Shown one piece after another: positions 29,607-38,516 of a stretch of DNA of 64,000 bases (positions within the stretch are counted from its first letter, which is position 1; every line of letters starts with the position of its first letter). The DNA lies in contig NZ_JAHXBN010000007.1 in the NCBI RefSeq assembly GCF_019924045.1, positions 124,001-188,000 on the forward strand, read 5' to 3'. Below the pieces are notes generated by a model. That model did not search any database and was not told the DNA's origin. It worked only from the letters and a program-made list of their open reading frames with translations. The translations under genes and the position numbers were made by a program. Origin of the DNA: Dyadobacter fermentans. Lineage in GTDB: Bacteria; Bacteroidota; Bacteroidia; Cytophagales; Spirosomataceae.

Positions 29607-30716
29607 ATGAGCAACAAAAGCAATATCGGATTTGAAGAGTTAGCAGGTAACCACGCATTCCGCAAGTGGATTTTAAACCCTGCAGATCCTTCTGCGTCGT
29701 TTTGGGAAGGCTGGATGAAAGAGGACGAAAGCAGGCGCGAAGTGGTGGAAAAGGCCAGGTGGTTTGTACTGGCCCTGGAAGAACAATTTGGAGAAATCAC
29801 CGATGAGAAAATAGTACAGCAGGATATCAGGAAGTTGATCGACGGCGTGAAAGACAGGAACACCCGGACTTCCGCCATTCCCGGTTCACACAGCATTTGG
29901 AGAAAAGGTTACTTCTGGCGGATTGCCGCGTCGTTCATCCTGCTGGGAAGCCTGGGGCTATGGTATGCTCACATGAAAAAGACCGAAGTGCCGGCTATCG
30001 TACAGACTTACACGGGCTCGAAAAATACCGAATGGCTTGCCAAAGCAAACAGCGACGATCAGACACTGACGGTTTTGTTGAGTGACGGCTCCGTCGTGAT
30101 GCTGGAAAAAGGGGGAGAATTGATCTACCCTGCTGATTTTTCGGGAAGGAACCGGGCGGTGTATTTAAAAGGGGATGCGTTTTTTGATGTGACGAAGGAT
30201 GCACGAAAGCCCTTCCTGGTCTTCGCAGGCCAAACAGTAACCAAAGTATTGGGCACCAGCTTTCGGATTAGAACCAACAAAGAGGATGGCGGTGTGCTGG
30301 TGGCGGTGAAAACCGGAAGAGTGTCGGTATACAATCAAAATGAGTTCAGGAATGATGGCGCCGACTCGGCCGCGAGTGTTGTGTTGACACCCAATGAAGG
30401 GGTTGTTTTTAATGCAAAGGCGAAAAAGAATGAAAAGGAGCCAATCCGCGACCTGACGATACTCGAAAGCTTACCGGACGTTTCGGACGTCGTTTTTGAA
30501 GAACGGCCTGTTTCCGAGGTGTTCGACAGTATTGAAAAGAAATACGGAATTGAAATTGATTATGATGAAGCCCGGCTGTCTTCTTGTATCGTATCGACCG
30601 TTTTCAGGGAAGAAGGCTTGAAACAAAGGTTACATGCAACCTGCACGGCAATCGGGGCGACGTATAGCGTAAAGGGTGAGAAAGTTACCGTGCATTTAGC
30701 CAAAGGTTGCAAATAA
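29607..30716 (+). CDS. FecR-type anti-sigma factor
   Basis: 369 residues. The N-terminal cytoplasmic part (1-95, FRKWILNPADPSASFWEGW) should hold the sigma factor; a membrane helix follows (about 98-117). The periplasmic FecR domain (about 135-260) has VLLSDGSVVMLEKG, GDAFFDVTKD and VLGTSFRI, and a C-terminal DUF4974 domain (about 295-369) has VFDSIEKKYGIEIDYD. DUF4974 resembles an STN fold and contacts the SusC STN domain. It is the middle member of the sigma/FecR/SusC relay of PUL 2. Confidence 0.93.
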   Translation: MSNKSNIGFEELAGNHAFRKWILNPADPSASFWEGWMKEDESRREVVEKARWFVLALEEQFGEITDEKIVQQDIRKLIDGVKDRNTRTSAIPGSHSIWRKGYFWRIAASFILLGSLGLWYAHMKKTEVPAIVQTYTGSKNTEWLAKANSDDQTLTVLLSDGSVVMLEKGGELIYPADFSGRNRAVYLKGDAFFDVTKDARKPFLVFAGQTVTKVLGTSFRIRTNKEDGGVLVAVKTGRVSVYNQNEFRNDGADSAASVVLTPNEGVVFNAKAKKNEKEPIRDLTILESLPDVSDVVFEERPVSEVFDSIEKKYGIEIDYDEARLSSCIVSTVFREEGLKQRLHATCTAIGATYSVKGEKVTVHLAKGCK

Positions 30717-30915
30717 GAATGTGAATCAACTACCTAACTATATCGTAACCTCTAAACCGCTTTCCTGCCTATGAATTAGTCGCATTCACAAAAAAAGCCA
30801 GCAGTGTTTGCCCCACTACTGACTTCCATTTTTCCCGGAGCTGTGCAAGCGTCCTTCGCAAAAAGGACACGGGATCAATTTGTCCGATTCTGAAAAGAAC
30901 AAATCATTCAAAAGT

Positions 30916-33900
30916 ATGAAAAAACGTCGACAAAGAACTCAGCTGTTACTGATAGCAATGAGAATTTCATTTTACCAACTTTTACTGGCCGGTTTGTTCG
31001 CGGGGGTTTCGTTCGCGAACACCGCGGGTGCGCAGGAGCTTTTGAAGCAAAAGGTGTCCATTCATGTTAAAAATCAGGAAATTAAAAGTGTCCTGAAAGA
31101 ACTTGATAAAATTTGCGACGTACATTTTACCTATGCGCCGTCGATTTTTCCGGCCCGGCATCGGGTAAATGTTCGGGTAACCAACAAGTCGCTGGGAGAG
31201 GTTCTGGATGAGCTGCTTACACCACTGGAGGTGAGCTATCAGGTAGACGGCCAGCAAGTGATTCTGAAAAAGGAGGAAAATGAGTCCGACCCGACGGCCG
31301 ACGGGGTAAACAACTCCACATCGTTGGACAAGCAGATCAAAGGAACCGTGAAAGACGAAAAAGGCGACCTTCTGGCCGGCGTGACGATCATGGTAAAAGG
31401 GTCGAATCAGGGAACGGTTACGGATGCGGCGGGGAGTTTTTCGCTCAATTTGGCAGATACGGATGTGAGTACCGCCGTACTGGTTTTTAGTTTTGTGGGA
31501 TACCAGTCCACAGAGGTTCCGGCCAATGGGCAAACGGTTTTTGACATTGCTTTACAGCCGTCGGTAAACCTGTTGGAGCAGGTGGTTGTAACAGGTTACG
31601 GATCAAAAAAGGCGAAATACCTTTCCAGTTCAGTCGCGGTGATACCCAATGAAAAATTGCGGGATGTCACTTCGAATGAGCTGTCGAGCCTCTTGCAAGG
31701 TAAAGCCCCCGGCGTAGTGGTATCGACCAGTTCGGGAGATCCTACCAGCGGGTCGAATATCCTGATCCGCGGGGCAGGAACCATTTCGGCCAGCACAGCC
31801 CCTCTGATCATTGTGGACGGCAATATTGGGGGGTCTTACAATCCTACTGATATAGAGTCTGTTACTGTTTTGAAAGATGCTGCCGCTACCGGCTTGTACG
31901 GATCCCGCGCCGCGAACGGGGTGATCATCATAACGACCAAGATGGGAAAAGCGGGTAAGACCAAAATTGATTTCAGTACTACCCTGGGCTTTGCCGAGGC
32001 CACAACCGGAAAGTTCAAACTGATGAATTCCCAGCAGTTGTACGATTATCAGAAAACATTTTACGACCGCGACCCGTCCATCGTGAATACCAATACCAAT
32101 TGGTGGGACCTGGCGTTCAGAAAGGGTTTTGTGAACAGCTACACGTTATCGGCGTCGGGAGGATCGGAAAAGACCCAGTTTTACGTCTCCGGTAACTATT
32201 ACAAGGAGCAGGGTACCGTTTTGGAAAACGATAAAACCGGGTATAATTTCCGCTCTAATATTACTTCTCAATTGACTAAAAAGTTGAAATTGAGCGTATT
32301 GTTCAACGGTATTTTTACGCAGGACAATTACGAAAACAGTGGTACGCTTTACGATGCCTACGTAAACATGCCTTTCGACGCGGCATATGATGCCAACGGA
32401 AGCCCTATTGACGGCCGGACTGCAACCAACTGGCAGGGTAGGGACCGCGAAAACTTCCTGCACTCCCTGCCATACAACTATTCGAAGGCAAGAAGCCTGA
32501 ATCTCAATACGGACGTCAACCTGGATTATGCCATCACACCCAAGCTGACATTCTCGACCTATAACCGCGTGCGCTTTTTCGATTATAACGACGCCAGTTA
32601 TTACGATAAAAGAACCAAGCAGGGCGGTGCGAATGGTGGCGAATTGTACAATTCCCGTTCTTATACCAGCCGCATACTCACTTCGAACAGGTTACGGTAC
32701 GAGGAGAGTTTTGGGTTGCATAACCTGGCTGTGCTCGCAGTGGGCGAAGCGGAGCGCAATTACTATGACGATGCGTCGCTTTCGGGCAAAGGGCTTCCTC
32801 CGGGGAGAGATGTGATGTCCGTAGCCACGGATATCATCAACAACCCGACGGGTGGCAATGACCAGTACAGTTTCAGCAAATACCTTGCGCAGGCCGACTA
32901 TAATTTCGACAACCGCTATTTCGCGATCGCGTCTTTTGTGCATGAGTATTCCTCCAAATTCGGGAGCAATAACCCGGCGGGTAACTTTTACCAGTTGGGC
33001 GGTTCCTGGATCGTCAGCAATGAAAACTTCATGAAGGAATGGAAAACCATCAGCTTCCTGAAACTCCGCGCCAGCTACGGAACGGTGGGTAATGCCGATG
33101 GTATCTCCAATTACGCGGCATTAGGGCTATATAGCATATCGCAGGATGCCAGCTATGCCGGGCTTCCCGGAGCGGCCCCCTCGCAGAAGGGCAACCCCGA
33201 TTTGTCTTGGGAGAAAATGAAAACGGCCAATATTGGTGCGGAAATCGGTTTGTTCAACAACCGACTCGACCTGACCGTCGATGCATACGAGAAAAAATCA
33301 AGCGCGCTTTTGTACAAACAACCCTTGCAGGCCACAACCGGTTACAGCTATCGCTGGGTGAATGCCGGGGCTGTCAGAAACCGTGGTATGGAGTTCAGCG
33401 CCACTTCGAAAAACATCGTCGGCGTCTTTAACTGGGAAACGAACCTCAATGTGTCATTTAACCGCAACAAGGTGTTAGAGCTCAGCGACGGAGCGGCGGT
33501 GTTTAATTCTGGCGCACGTCAGCCGATCGCGGTCGGACACAATATGGATGAATGGAACCTGCCGATCTGGGCTGGTGTGGACCCCCAGAATGGAGATCCG
33601 TTGTGGGAGAAAATAGTGACCGATGCCGACGGCACGAAATACAAGGTGCTGACCAACTCTTACAGCTCGGTGGCCACGGCACAATCGCGGCAATTCACAG
33701 GGACCTCGGCGGCCCCGAAATTCACGGGCGGGTTGAGTAACACCTTTTCTTACAAAGGCATAACCCTGAGCACATTCTTCAATTTCGTATACGGCAATGA
33801 GATTTATAACAACAGCCGGGCGTATTTCGATAATGACGGTTTATACGAGAGCTACAATGCGATGGTGTTGGCCAAAGGGTGGAGCAGATGGGAAAAACCC

Positions 33901-34224
33901 GGCGATATCGCCACGCATCCAAAACCGATCGTGGGCGGAAATCATGACTCCAACCAATCGTCGTCGAGATACCTGGAAGACGGAAGCTACATCCGTTTGA
34001 GAAACATCAAACTGAGCTATGCCTTGCCGGCAGCCTGGCTCGGTAAAAGTGGAATCTCTAATCTGAATATATTCCTGAGCGGGGACAACCTTTGGACCGC
34101 CACCAAATTCTCAGGTCCGGACCCGGAGGTATCATTTACCCAAACCGACCTCAGCTCCGGGGTTTCCAGTTTCAAATATCCGATCAGCAAGAAATTCCTG
34201 TGCGGAGTAAATATTTCATTCTAA
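30916..34224 (+). CDS. SusC-like TonB-dependent transporter with STN signalling domain (PUL 2)
   Basis: About 1102 residues from ATG 30916 (MKKRRQRTQ); an in-frame TTG at 30880 is less likely. After the signal (ends near TAGAQ) comes an STN domain (about 45-120, VSIHVKNQEIKSVLKELDK), then a carboxypeptidase-D-like domain with GVTIMVKGSNQGTVTD, the linker LEQVVVTGYG, a TonB plug with APLIIVDGNIGG, and a barrel ending in CGVNISF. The STN domain marks a transducer that signals to FecR. It imports an unknown glycan together with the SusD encoded 12 bases downstream. Confidence 0.95.
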   Translation: MKKRRQRTQLLLIAMRISFYQLLLAGLFAGVSFANTAGAQELLKQKVSIHVKNQEIKSVLKELDKICDVHFTYAPSIFPARHRVNVRVTNKSLGEVLDELLTPLEVSYQVDGQQVILKKEENESDPTADGVNNSTSLDKQIKGTVKDEKGDLLAGVTIMVKGSNQGTVTDAAGSFSLNLADTDVSTAVLVFSFVGYQSTEVPANGQTVFDIALQPSVNLLEQVVVTGYGSKKAKYLSSSVAVIPNEKLRDVTSNELSSLLQGKAPGVVVSTSSGDPTSGSNILIRGAGTISASTAPLIIVDGNIGGSYNPTDIESVTVLKDAAATGLYGSRAANGVIIITTKMGKAGKTKIDFSTTLGFAEATTGKFKLMNSQQLYDYQKTFYDRDPSIVNTNTNWWDLAFRKGFVNSYTLSASGGSEKTQFYVSGNYYKEQGTVLENDKTGYNFRSNITSQLTKKLKLSVLFNGIFTQDNYENSGTLYDAYVNMPFDAAYDANGSPIDGRTATNWQGRDRENFLHSLPYNYSKARSLNLNTDVNLDYAITPKLTFSTYNRVRFFDYNDASYYDKRTKQGGANGGELYNSRSYTSRILTSNRLRYEESFGLHNLAVLAVGEAERNYYDDASLSGKGLPPGRDVMSVATDIINNPTGGNDQYSFSKYLAQADYNFDNRYFAIASFVHEYSSKFGSNNPAGNFYQLGGSWIVSNENFMKEWKTISFLKLRASYGTVGNADGISNYAALGLYSISQDASYAGLPGAAPSQKGNPDLSWEKMKTANIGAEIGLFNNRLDLTVDAYEKKSSALLYKQPLQATTGYSYRWVNAGAVRNRGMEFSATSKNIVGVFNWETNLNVSFNRNKVLELSDGAAVFNSGARQPIAVGHNMDEWNLPIWAGVDPQNGDPLWEKIVTDADGTKYKVLTNSYSSVATAQSRQFTGTSAAPKFTGGLSNTFSYKGITLSTFFNFVYGNEIYNNSRAYFDNDGLYESYNAMVLAKGWSRWEKPGDIATHPKPIVGGNHDSNQSSSRYLEDGSYIRLRNIKLSYALPAAWLGKSGISNLNIFLSGDNLWTATKFSGPDPEVSFTQTDLSSGVSSFKYPISKKFLCGVNISF

Positions 34225-34236
34225 ATCAGATAGGCG

Positions 34237-35739
34237 ATGAAAGCGAACGATTTTTATAAATATATCCTGTCAGGCGTATTGATTTTAGGAGCATCGGCCT
34301 GTGAAGAAACTTTTGCTCCTTCTACGGCCATCGAAGAGACCTCCGCGCTGACCAACGCCGGTGATGTCGAAACAGCAACCATCGGTACCTATGCCGTGCT
34401 GCGGAATCCGTCCTATGTGCGAAGCGTCCATTTTCTGACCGAGTTCCCAAGCGACGAGGTGGCTCAGGGACAGTCCTCTTCCGACGACCTTACCCGTGCT
34501 TACCGATATACCCATATTAACACCTCCTCGCACTGTACCAATTTCTGGGGGCAGGCCTATAAGGTAATAGCCGCGGCGAACAAGATCATCGCTTATGTGC
34601 CAGACGACGCATCGGCCGACCTGAAACAGCTTAAAGGAGAGAATTTGTACCTGCGTGCGATGATGCACTATAATCTGGTGCGCGTTTTCGGGCGCCCGTA
34701 CCCGCAGGGCAGTGGCGCGGGGCCGGGTGTGCCTATATTGCGGGATGGCCTTTCCGATGAAGAAACAACAGGACTTTCCAGAGGCTCTGTGAAAGAGGTA
34801 TACGACTTTGTGATCGCGGATCTTCTGAAAGCGGCTGATCTCATGTCGGTAGAGAAGGGCAATTCCTTCGCTTCCAAAGAGGTGGCCTATGCGCTCTTGT
34901 CGCGGGTATACCTCTACAAGGAAGATAATGAGAATGCAGTTAAATACGCAGACCTGGTGATCAACTCCGGGCGGTATTCGCTACTCGACGGCGCCAATTT
35001 TCAGGGATATTTCAAGATGGACCCTGAAACAAATTCTGAAACGATCATGTGCATTCGTCATACCAAAGTTCAAAACCAGGACTTTTCGGCGATTGGATCG
35101 ATGTATTTCAGTGGTGATGTTGCCGGCAATCCGGCGGGGCAGGGCGTCAGCGGCTGGGGAGAAATATATGCTTCCGAAAAGCTGGTTAACCAATATGCAT
35201 TGCATCCCAAAGACCTGCGAAAAAGTTTTATCACGCCTTATATATTAAATGGCGTGCAGCAAAAGAACCTGAAACTCACCCCGCAGACGCCCATGTATTA
35301 TGTCAACAAATACAATCTTCAGGAGAGTATTATCAACCTTAGTTCGCCGGTGTATTTACGTCTCGCGGAAATGTATCTGAACCGTGCCGAGGCCAATGCC
35401 AAACTGGGTAAAACAGCCGCGGCGCTCGCGGATGTGAACATTATCCGGACAAGGGCGGGACTGGATGATGCGCTTTACACCTCAGTCCCTGCGGGTAAAA
35501 CGGCGCTCGATATAGTATTGGAAGAGCGTTGGATGGAATTGGCATTCGAAGGGCATCGTTCGTACGATCTTTTCCGTAACAACCGGTCGATGATCCGGAA
35601 TTATCCGGGAACGCATTCGCTCAATAATACCCCCACGACGAATGTCAATCAGACTGTGCCGGCTACCGACGCCCGCGTGATATTTTTTATACCGCAGTCA
35701 GAAATAGACAAAAACAGCAAACTGACCCAAAATCCGTAA
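34237..35739 (+). CDS. SusD-like glycan-binding lipoprotein (PUL 2)
   Basis: 500-residue RagB/SusD family lipoprotein. The signal ends ASAC with Cys22, then EETFAPSTA. Family motifs include KGENLYLRAMMHYNLVRVFG (about 129-148), VAYALLSRVYLYKEDN (about 214) and the C-terminal LRLAEMYLNRAEANAK and EERWMELAFEGHRSYDLFR (about 428-446). It pairs with the preceding SusC to form the uptake complex. Two further lipoprotein genes follow on the same strand. Confidence 0.95.
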   Translation: MKANDFYKYILSGVLILGASACEETFAPSTAIEETSALTNAGDVETATIGTYAVLRNPSYVRSVHFLTEFPSDEVAQGQSSSDDLTRAYRYTHINTSSHCTNFWGQAYKVIAAANKIIAYVPDDASADLKQLKGENLYLRAMMHYNLVRVFGRPYPQGSGAGPGVPILRDGLSDEETTGLSRGSVKEVYDFVIADLLKAADLMSVEKGNSFASKEVAYALLSRVYLYKEDNENAVKYADLVINSGRYSLLDGANFQGYFKMDPETNSETIMCIRHTKVQNQDFSAIGSMYFSGDVAGNPAGQGVSGWGEIYASEKLVNQYALHPKDLRKSFITPYILNGVQQKNLKLTPQTPMYYVNKYNLQESIINLSSPVYLRLAEMYLNRAEANAKLGKTAAALADVNIIRTRAGLDDALYTSVPAGKTALDIVLEERWMELAFEGHRSYDLFRNNRSMIRNYPGTHSLNNTPTTNVNQTVPATDARVIFFIPQSEIDKNSKLTQNP

Positions 35740-35780
35740 CTGTCATGCCTTATTTAAGCGGACGCCAATACCTGTATGCT

Positions 35781-37076
35781 ATGAATAAATTGTGTTTGAT
35801 TACCGCCCTGTTTTTATGTACGCTCACGTGCAGCTATGGGTGCACGGATGGTGCTAAGGATGCCCCGAAAGAAGAGGTACTACCTGACCCCACTCCCAAA
35901 GTGAGTATTCCCCTGGCTGGCAATGCCTATATCACCAAAGGTGCCGCGGGGCAAACGGAAAAGATCACCAGCAAGGGGCTCGTCAACTGGGCGACGCCCG
36001 GCGTTTTGACCAGCACCTGGTTCCGTGCGGCGCAGGCGGGAGAGCTCACGGTGTTTCTGAAAGCCGGCATTGCCGGTGGTGGAACCAGCAAGGTGAAAAT
36101 CAGTGTGAACGGCGCTTCTTTTACGGTTGGTTTAACGGGCGCGGAAGTAAAAACCTACTATGTCGGGAAAGTAAATGTCGCGGCAGAAGGTTATGTGAAA
36201 GTGGATCTGGAAGGTGTCAGCAAATCCGGCTCCTCGTTTGGTGATGTGTCGGATATTCAGATTGGCGGGCTGGCGGCTAATGGAGCGGTTTATGCCAACG
36301 ACCCTGAGAATTTTTACTGGTCAAGACGAGGGCCGTCGACGCACGTCAATTATACCGTTCCTGCCGGCGATATCGAATACTTTTACAATGAATTGGTCGT
36401 GCCCGAGAAGCAGGATCAGATCGGTTCCTTTTTCATGTGCAATGGATTCGCGCACGGCTATTTCGGCGTACAAGTGAAATCAGAAACGGAACGCTGGGTC
36501 TTGTTTTCGGTTTGGGACCCGGATGGCGGAACGACCGTGCCCGTTAAATCGGGAGAAGGTGTGGTAACAAAACGTTTCGGTGGTGAAGGTGAAGGAGGGC
36601 AAAGCTATTTCATCTATAACTGGAAGGCCGGTAATACCTATAAATTCCTGACCAACGGCAAGCCGGATGGTCATGGAAACACACTCTATTCGGCATGGTT
36701 TCGTGGGCCGGAGCATGACAAGTGGCAATTTATGGCCACCTGGAAGCGACCGCTGACGACCACTTATCTGGCCAGAATGCATTCATTCCTGGAAAATTTC
36801 ATTCCTGAACAAGGTTACCTGGAACGCAAAGGGACCTGGGGTAACCAGTGGGTGAGGGACGTAAATGGCAAATGGACCGAAGTGACTGCCTTCAAGATGG
36901 GTGTGGATGCCACAGGCAAAAACAAACAAAGAATGGATTTCGGAGGAGGTGTTGAGAACGGCCGGTTCTTCCTCCGGAACGGCGGTTTCTTTAACACTTA
37001 TGTGGAAGCGGGAACTCCTTTCACCCGTCCGGCAGGAGGACAGCAACCGCAAGTTGATATCGAAAGTTTACCTTAA
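35781..37076 (+). CDS. DUF5077/DUF3472 lipoprotein (carbohydrate-binding type)
   Basis: About 431 residues from ATG 35781, which places the signal MNKLCLITALFLC directly at the start; a longer in-frame start at 35745 would precede it by 12 residues. Likely lipidated Cys21 (SYGC). The N-terminal beta-sandwich (about 40-170, IPLAGNAYITKGAAG, STWFRAAQAGELTVFLKAG) matches DUF5077. The C-terminal half (about 185-375) matches DUF3472 with ENFYWSRRGPSTHVNY, ELVVPEKQDQIGSFFMCNGF and AWFRGPEHDKWQ. Both are found in PUL lipoproteins and are thought to bind glycans; no catalytic residues are established. It lies 41 bases after susD. Confidence 0.82.
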   Translation: MNKLCLITALFLCTLTCSYGCTDGAKDAPKEEVLPDPTPKVSIPLAGNAYITKGAAGQTEKITSKGLVNWATPGVLTSTWFRAAQAGELTVFLKAGIAGGGTSKVKISVNGASFTVGLTGAEVKTYYVGKVNVAAEGYVKVDLEGVSKSGSSFGDVSDIQIGGLAANGAVYANDPENFYWSRRGPSTHVNYTVPAGDIEYFYNELVVPEKQDQIGSFFMCNGFAHGYFGVQVKSETERWVLFSVWDPDGGTTVPVKSGEGVVTKRFGGEGEGGQSYFIYNWKAGNTYKFLTNGKPDGHGNTLYSAWFRGPEHDKWQFMATWKRPLTTTYLARMHSFLENFIPEQGYLERKGTWGNQWVRDVNGKWTEVTAFKMGVDATGKNKQRMDFGGGVENGRFFLRNGGFFNTYVEAGTPFTRPAGGQQPQVDIESLP

Positions 37077-37089
37077 AAATGGAGAAAGA

Positions 37090-37620
37090 ATGAAAAAGAA
37101 TATATTTCAACTCATGATGGCGTTGGTGGTAACCGCTTCTTTTACAGGTTGCTCGGATGATAGGATCGACTACCCCCTGGCTGCCAAAGCCGACCGTTCA
37201 GGCTGGGCCATTACGGCAGTATCCAGCGAACAGGGAGATGGCTCGGAAAATACAGGTTTAGCATCGGCGGTGCTGGATGGCGATGTGAACACCATATGGC
37301 ACACCCAATACGACCCCGACCATCCGGGATTTCCCCATTGGTTTGTCGTGGATATGAAGAAGCCCAACAAGATGATTTCGGTAGATCTGACCGCCCGGCA
37401 AAACAACAAGAATGGCTTCACCAAATTCAAACTGGAAGGAAGCGCCAACGGCGAAACATGGACAAATCTCGGGGAATTCAAATTCGTTCCGGCCACCATT
37501 ACGCCGCAGAGTTTTCCGGTTTCATCAGCCACGGGATACCAGTATCTGAAGTTTACAGCATTGGAAGGGCTCTCTGTGCATACATTCCTGGCCGAAATGG
37601 AAGTATTTGTAAATGAATAA
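37090..37620 (+). CDS. Discoidin-like (F5/8 type C) lipoprotein
   Basis: 176 residues from ATG 37090. The frame is open further upstream inside the previous gene, but the lipoprotein signal (FTGC, Cys21) fixes the start here, 13 bases after that gene's stop. The mature protein is a single F5/8 type C galactose-binding-like domain (about 38-175): AVLDGDVNTIWHTQYD, HWFVVDMKKPNKM, FKLEGSANGETWTNLGEF and YLKFTALEG are all typical. It probably anchors glycan at the surface. It is the last gene of PUL 2; a terminator follows at 37659. Confidence 0.85.
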   Translation: MKKNIFQLMMALVVTASFTGCSDDRIDYPLAAKADRSGWAITAVSSEQGDGSENTGLASAVLDGDVNTIWHTQYDPDHPGFPHWFVVDMKKPNKMISVDLTARQNNKNGFTKFKLEGSANGETWTNLGEFKFVPATITPQSFPVSSATGYQYLKFTALEGLSVHTFLAEMEVFVNE

Positions 37621-37658
37621 ACAGCGGTCGGGCTAATTAACGGTCAATGTAAATGGTA

Positions 37659-37700
37659 GGGTAACGAACAGCATATTTTGCTGCTTGTTACCCTCTTTTT
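37659..37700 (+). terminator. Rho-independent terminator of PUL 2
   Basis: GGGTAAC at 37659-37665 pairs with GTTACCC at 37687-37693. The inner stem CAGCA (37669-37673) pairs with TGCTG (37679-37683). A TCTTTTT run follows at 37694-37700. Confidence 0.8.
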
Positions 37701-37865
37701 ATACCGCGTATTTTCCCGGATTTCAGGTTGTTAATAAATAGTATTGCCTGTGACGGACAGAGTTCAATTTTAGAGAATTTTTATTGAGGAAAATCACTTG
37801 AATCGAAAAGCCAAATCAATTCAAATACTTAAATTGGATGAAGCTATTTCATCAGCATTTTGGAT

Positions 37866-38465
37866 ATGAAGTTCAGACTAACATTGGCGTCATTGAGCCT
37901 GGCATTGGCTGCAACTGCGCAAGGCGTTATGGTAAATCCGGACGGAAGCCATTCGCATATTATGACTAATGGTAACACGTCGATTATCGTTAATTCCAAC
38001 GGAACGCATTCTACTGCATTTCATAATGGCAACACGTCGATTATCGTCAATCCGAACGGGACGCATTCTACTGCATTTCATAATGGTAACACGTCGATTA
38101 TCGTCAATCCGAACGGGACGCATTCTACTGCATTTCATAATGGTAACACGTCGATTATCGTCAATCCAAATGGAACGCACTCCACCGCTTTTCGCAATGG
38201 CAATACATCAATCGTCGTAAATCCCGACGGGACGCATTCAACTAGTTTCTATAATAGAGCCACTTCTACCGCGCCGCGCTACGACTCCACGGAAGATGAG
38301 GAACAAGAATCCCTTACGGAGAGGCCTTATGGCTTCCTGCGCGTGTGGGAGAGAGGTCCGGTCGTACCCGATGGTGCGTTTGTCGATCTGAGCCAATGGA
38401 AATCCGGGCCGGTTATCTGGGTCTATCCCAGGAAGTATAAACGGAAGCCAGATCTGTCTCAATAA
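37866..38465 (+). CDS. Secreted protein with 19-residue tandem repeats
   Basis: 199 residues from ATG 37866 (a TTG two codons earlier is the alternative). A signal (MKFRLTLASLSLALAATAQG) is followed by five full copies of the 19-residue unit NGNTSIIVNPNGTHSTAFH plus a partial first copy (VMVNPDGSHSHIMT). The unit has regular Asn-Gly turns and short strands, consistent with a beta-solenoid. After the repeats come an acidic linker (DSTEDEEQESLTERP) and a C-terminal part with FLRVWERGPVVPDG and VIWVYPRKYKRKPD. No catalytic or sorting motif was seen and no family is recognised. It stands alone between the PUL 2 terminator and the NmrA gene. A structural or surface-binding role is only inferred. 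Confidence 0.75.
   Translation: MKFRLTLASLSLALAATAQGVMVNPDGSHSHIMTNGNTSIIVNSNGTHSTAFHNGNTSIIVNPNGTHSTAFHNGNTSIIVNPNGTHSTAFHNGNTSIIVNPNGTHSTAFRNGNTSIVVNPDGTHSTSFYNRATSTAPRYDSTEDEEQESLTERPYGFLRVWERGPVVPDGAFVDLSQWKSGPVIWVYPRKYKRKPDLSQ
37968..38252 (+). repeat. 57-bp coding tandem repeat, five full copies
   Basis: Copies start at 37968, 38025, 38082, 38139 and 38196, each exactly 57 bases, so copy-number change keeps the reading frame. The second and third copies differ by one base (GGC versus GGT at the second codon). The first and last copies are more diverged, the usual pattern when central copies are refreshed by unequal exchange. Confidence 0.9.
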
Positions 38466-38516
38466 CTTTCATAGCTGTCACTCGCCGGCCGGTGCGGAGA
38501 GTACGATCATATAAAA

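Noticed and set aside
30790..30830. Terminator-like hairpin upstream of the PUL 2 susC gene (CAGCAGTG/CACTACTG)
   Set aside because: Short stem with a mismatch and only a weak T-run; too little support.
37968..38252. CRISPR array
   Set aside because: The 57-bp units are directly adjacent with no spacers and lie in frame inside a signal-peptide protein.
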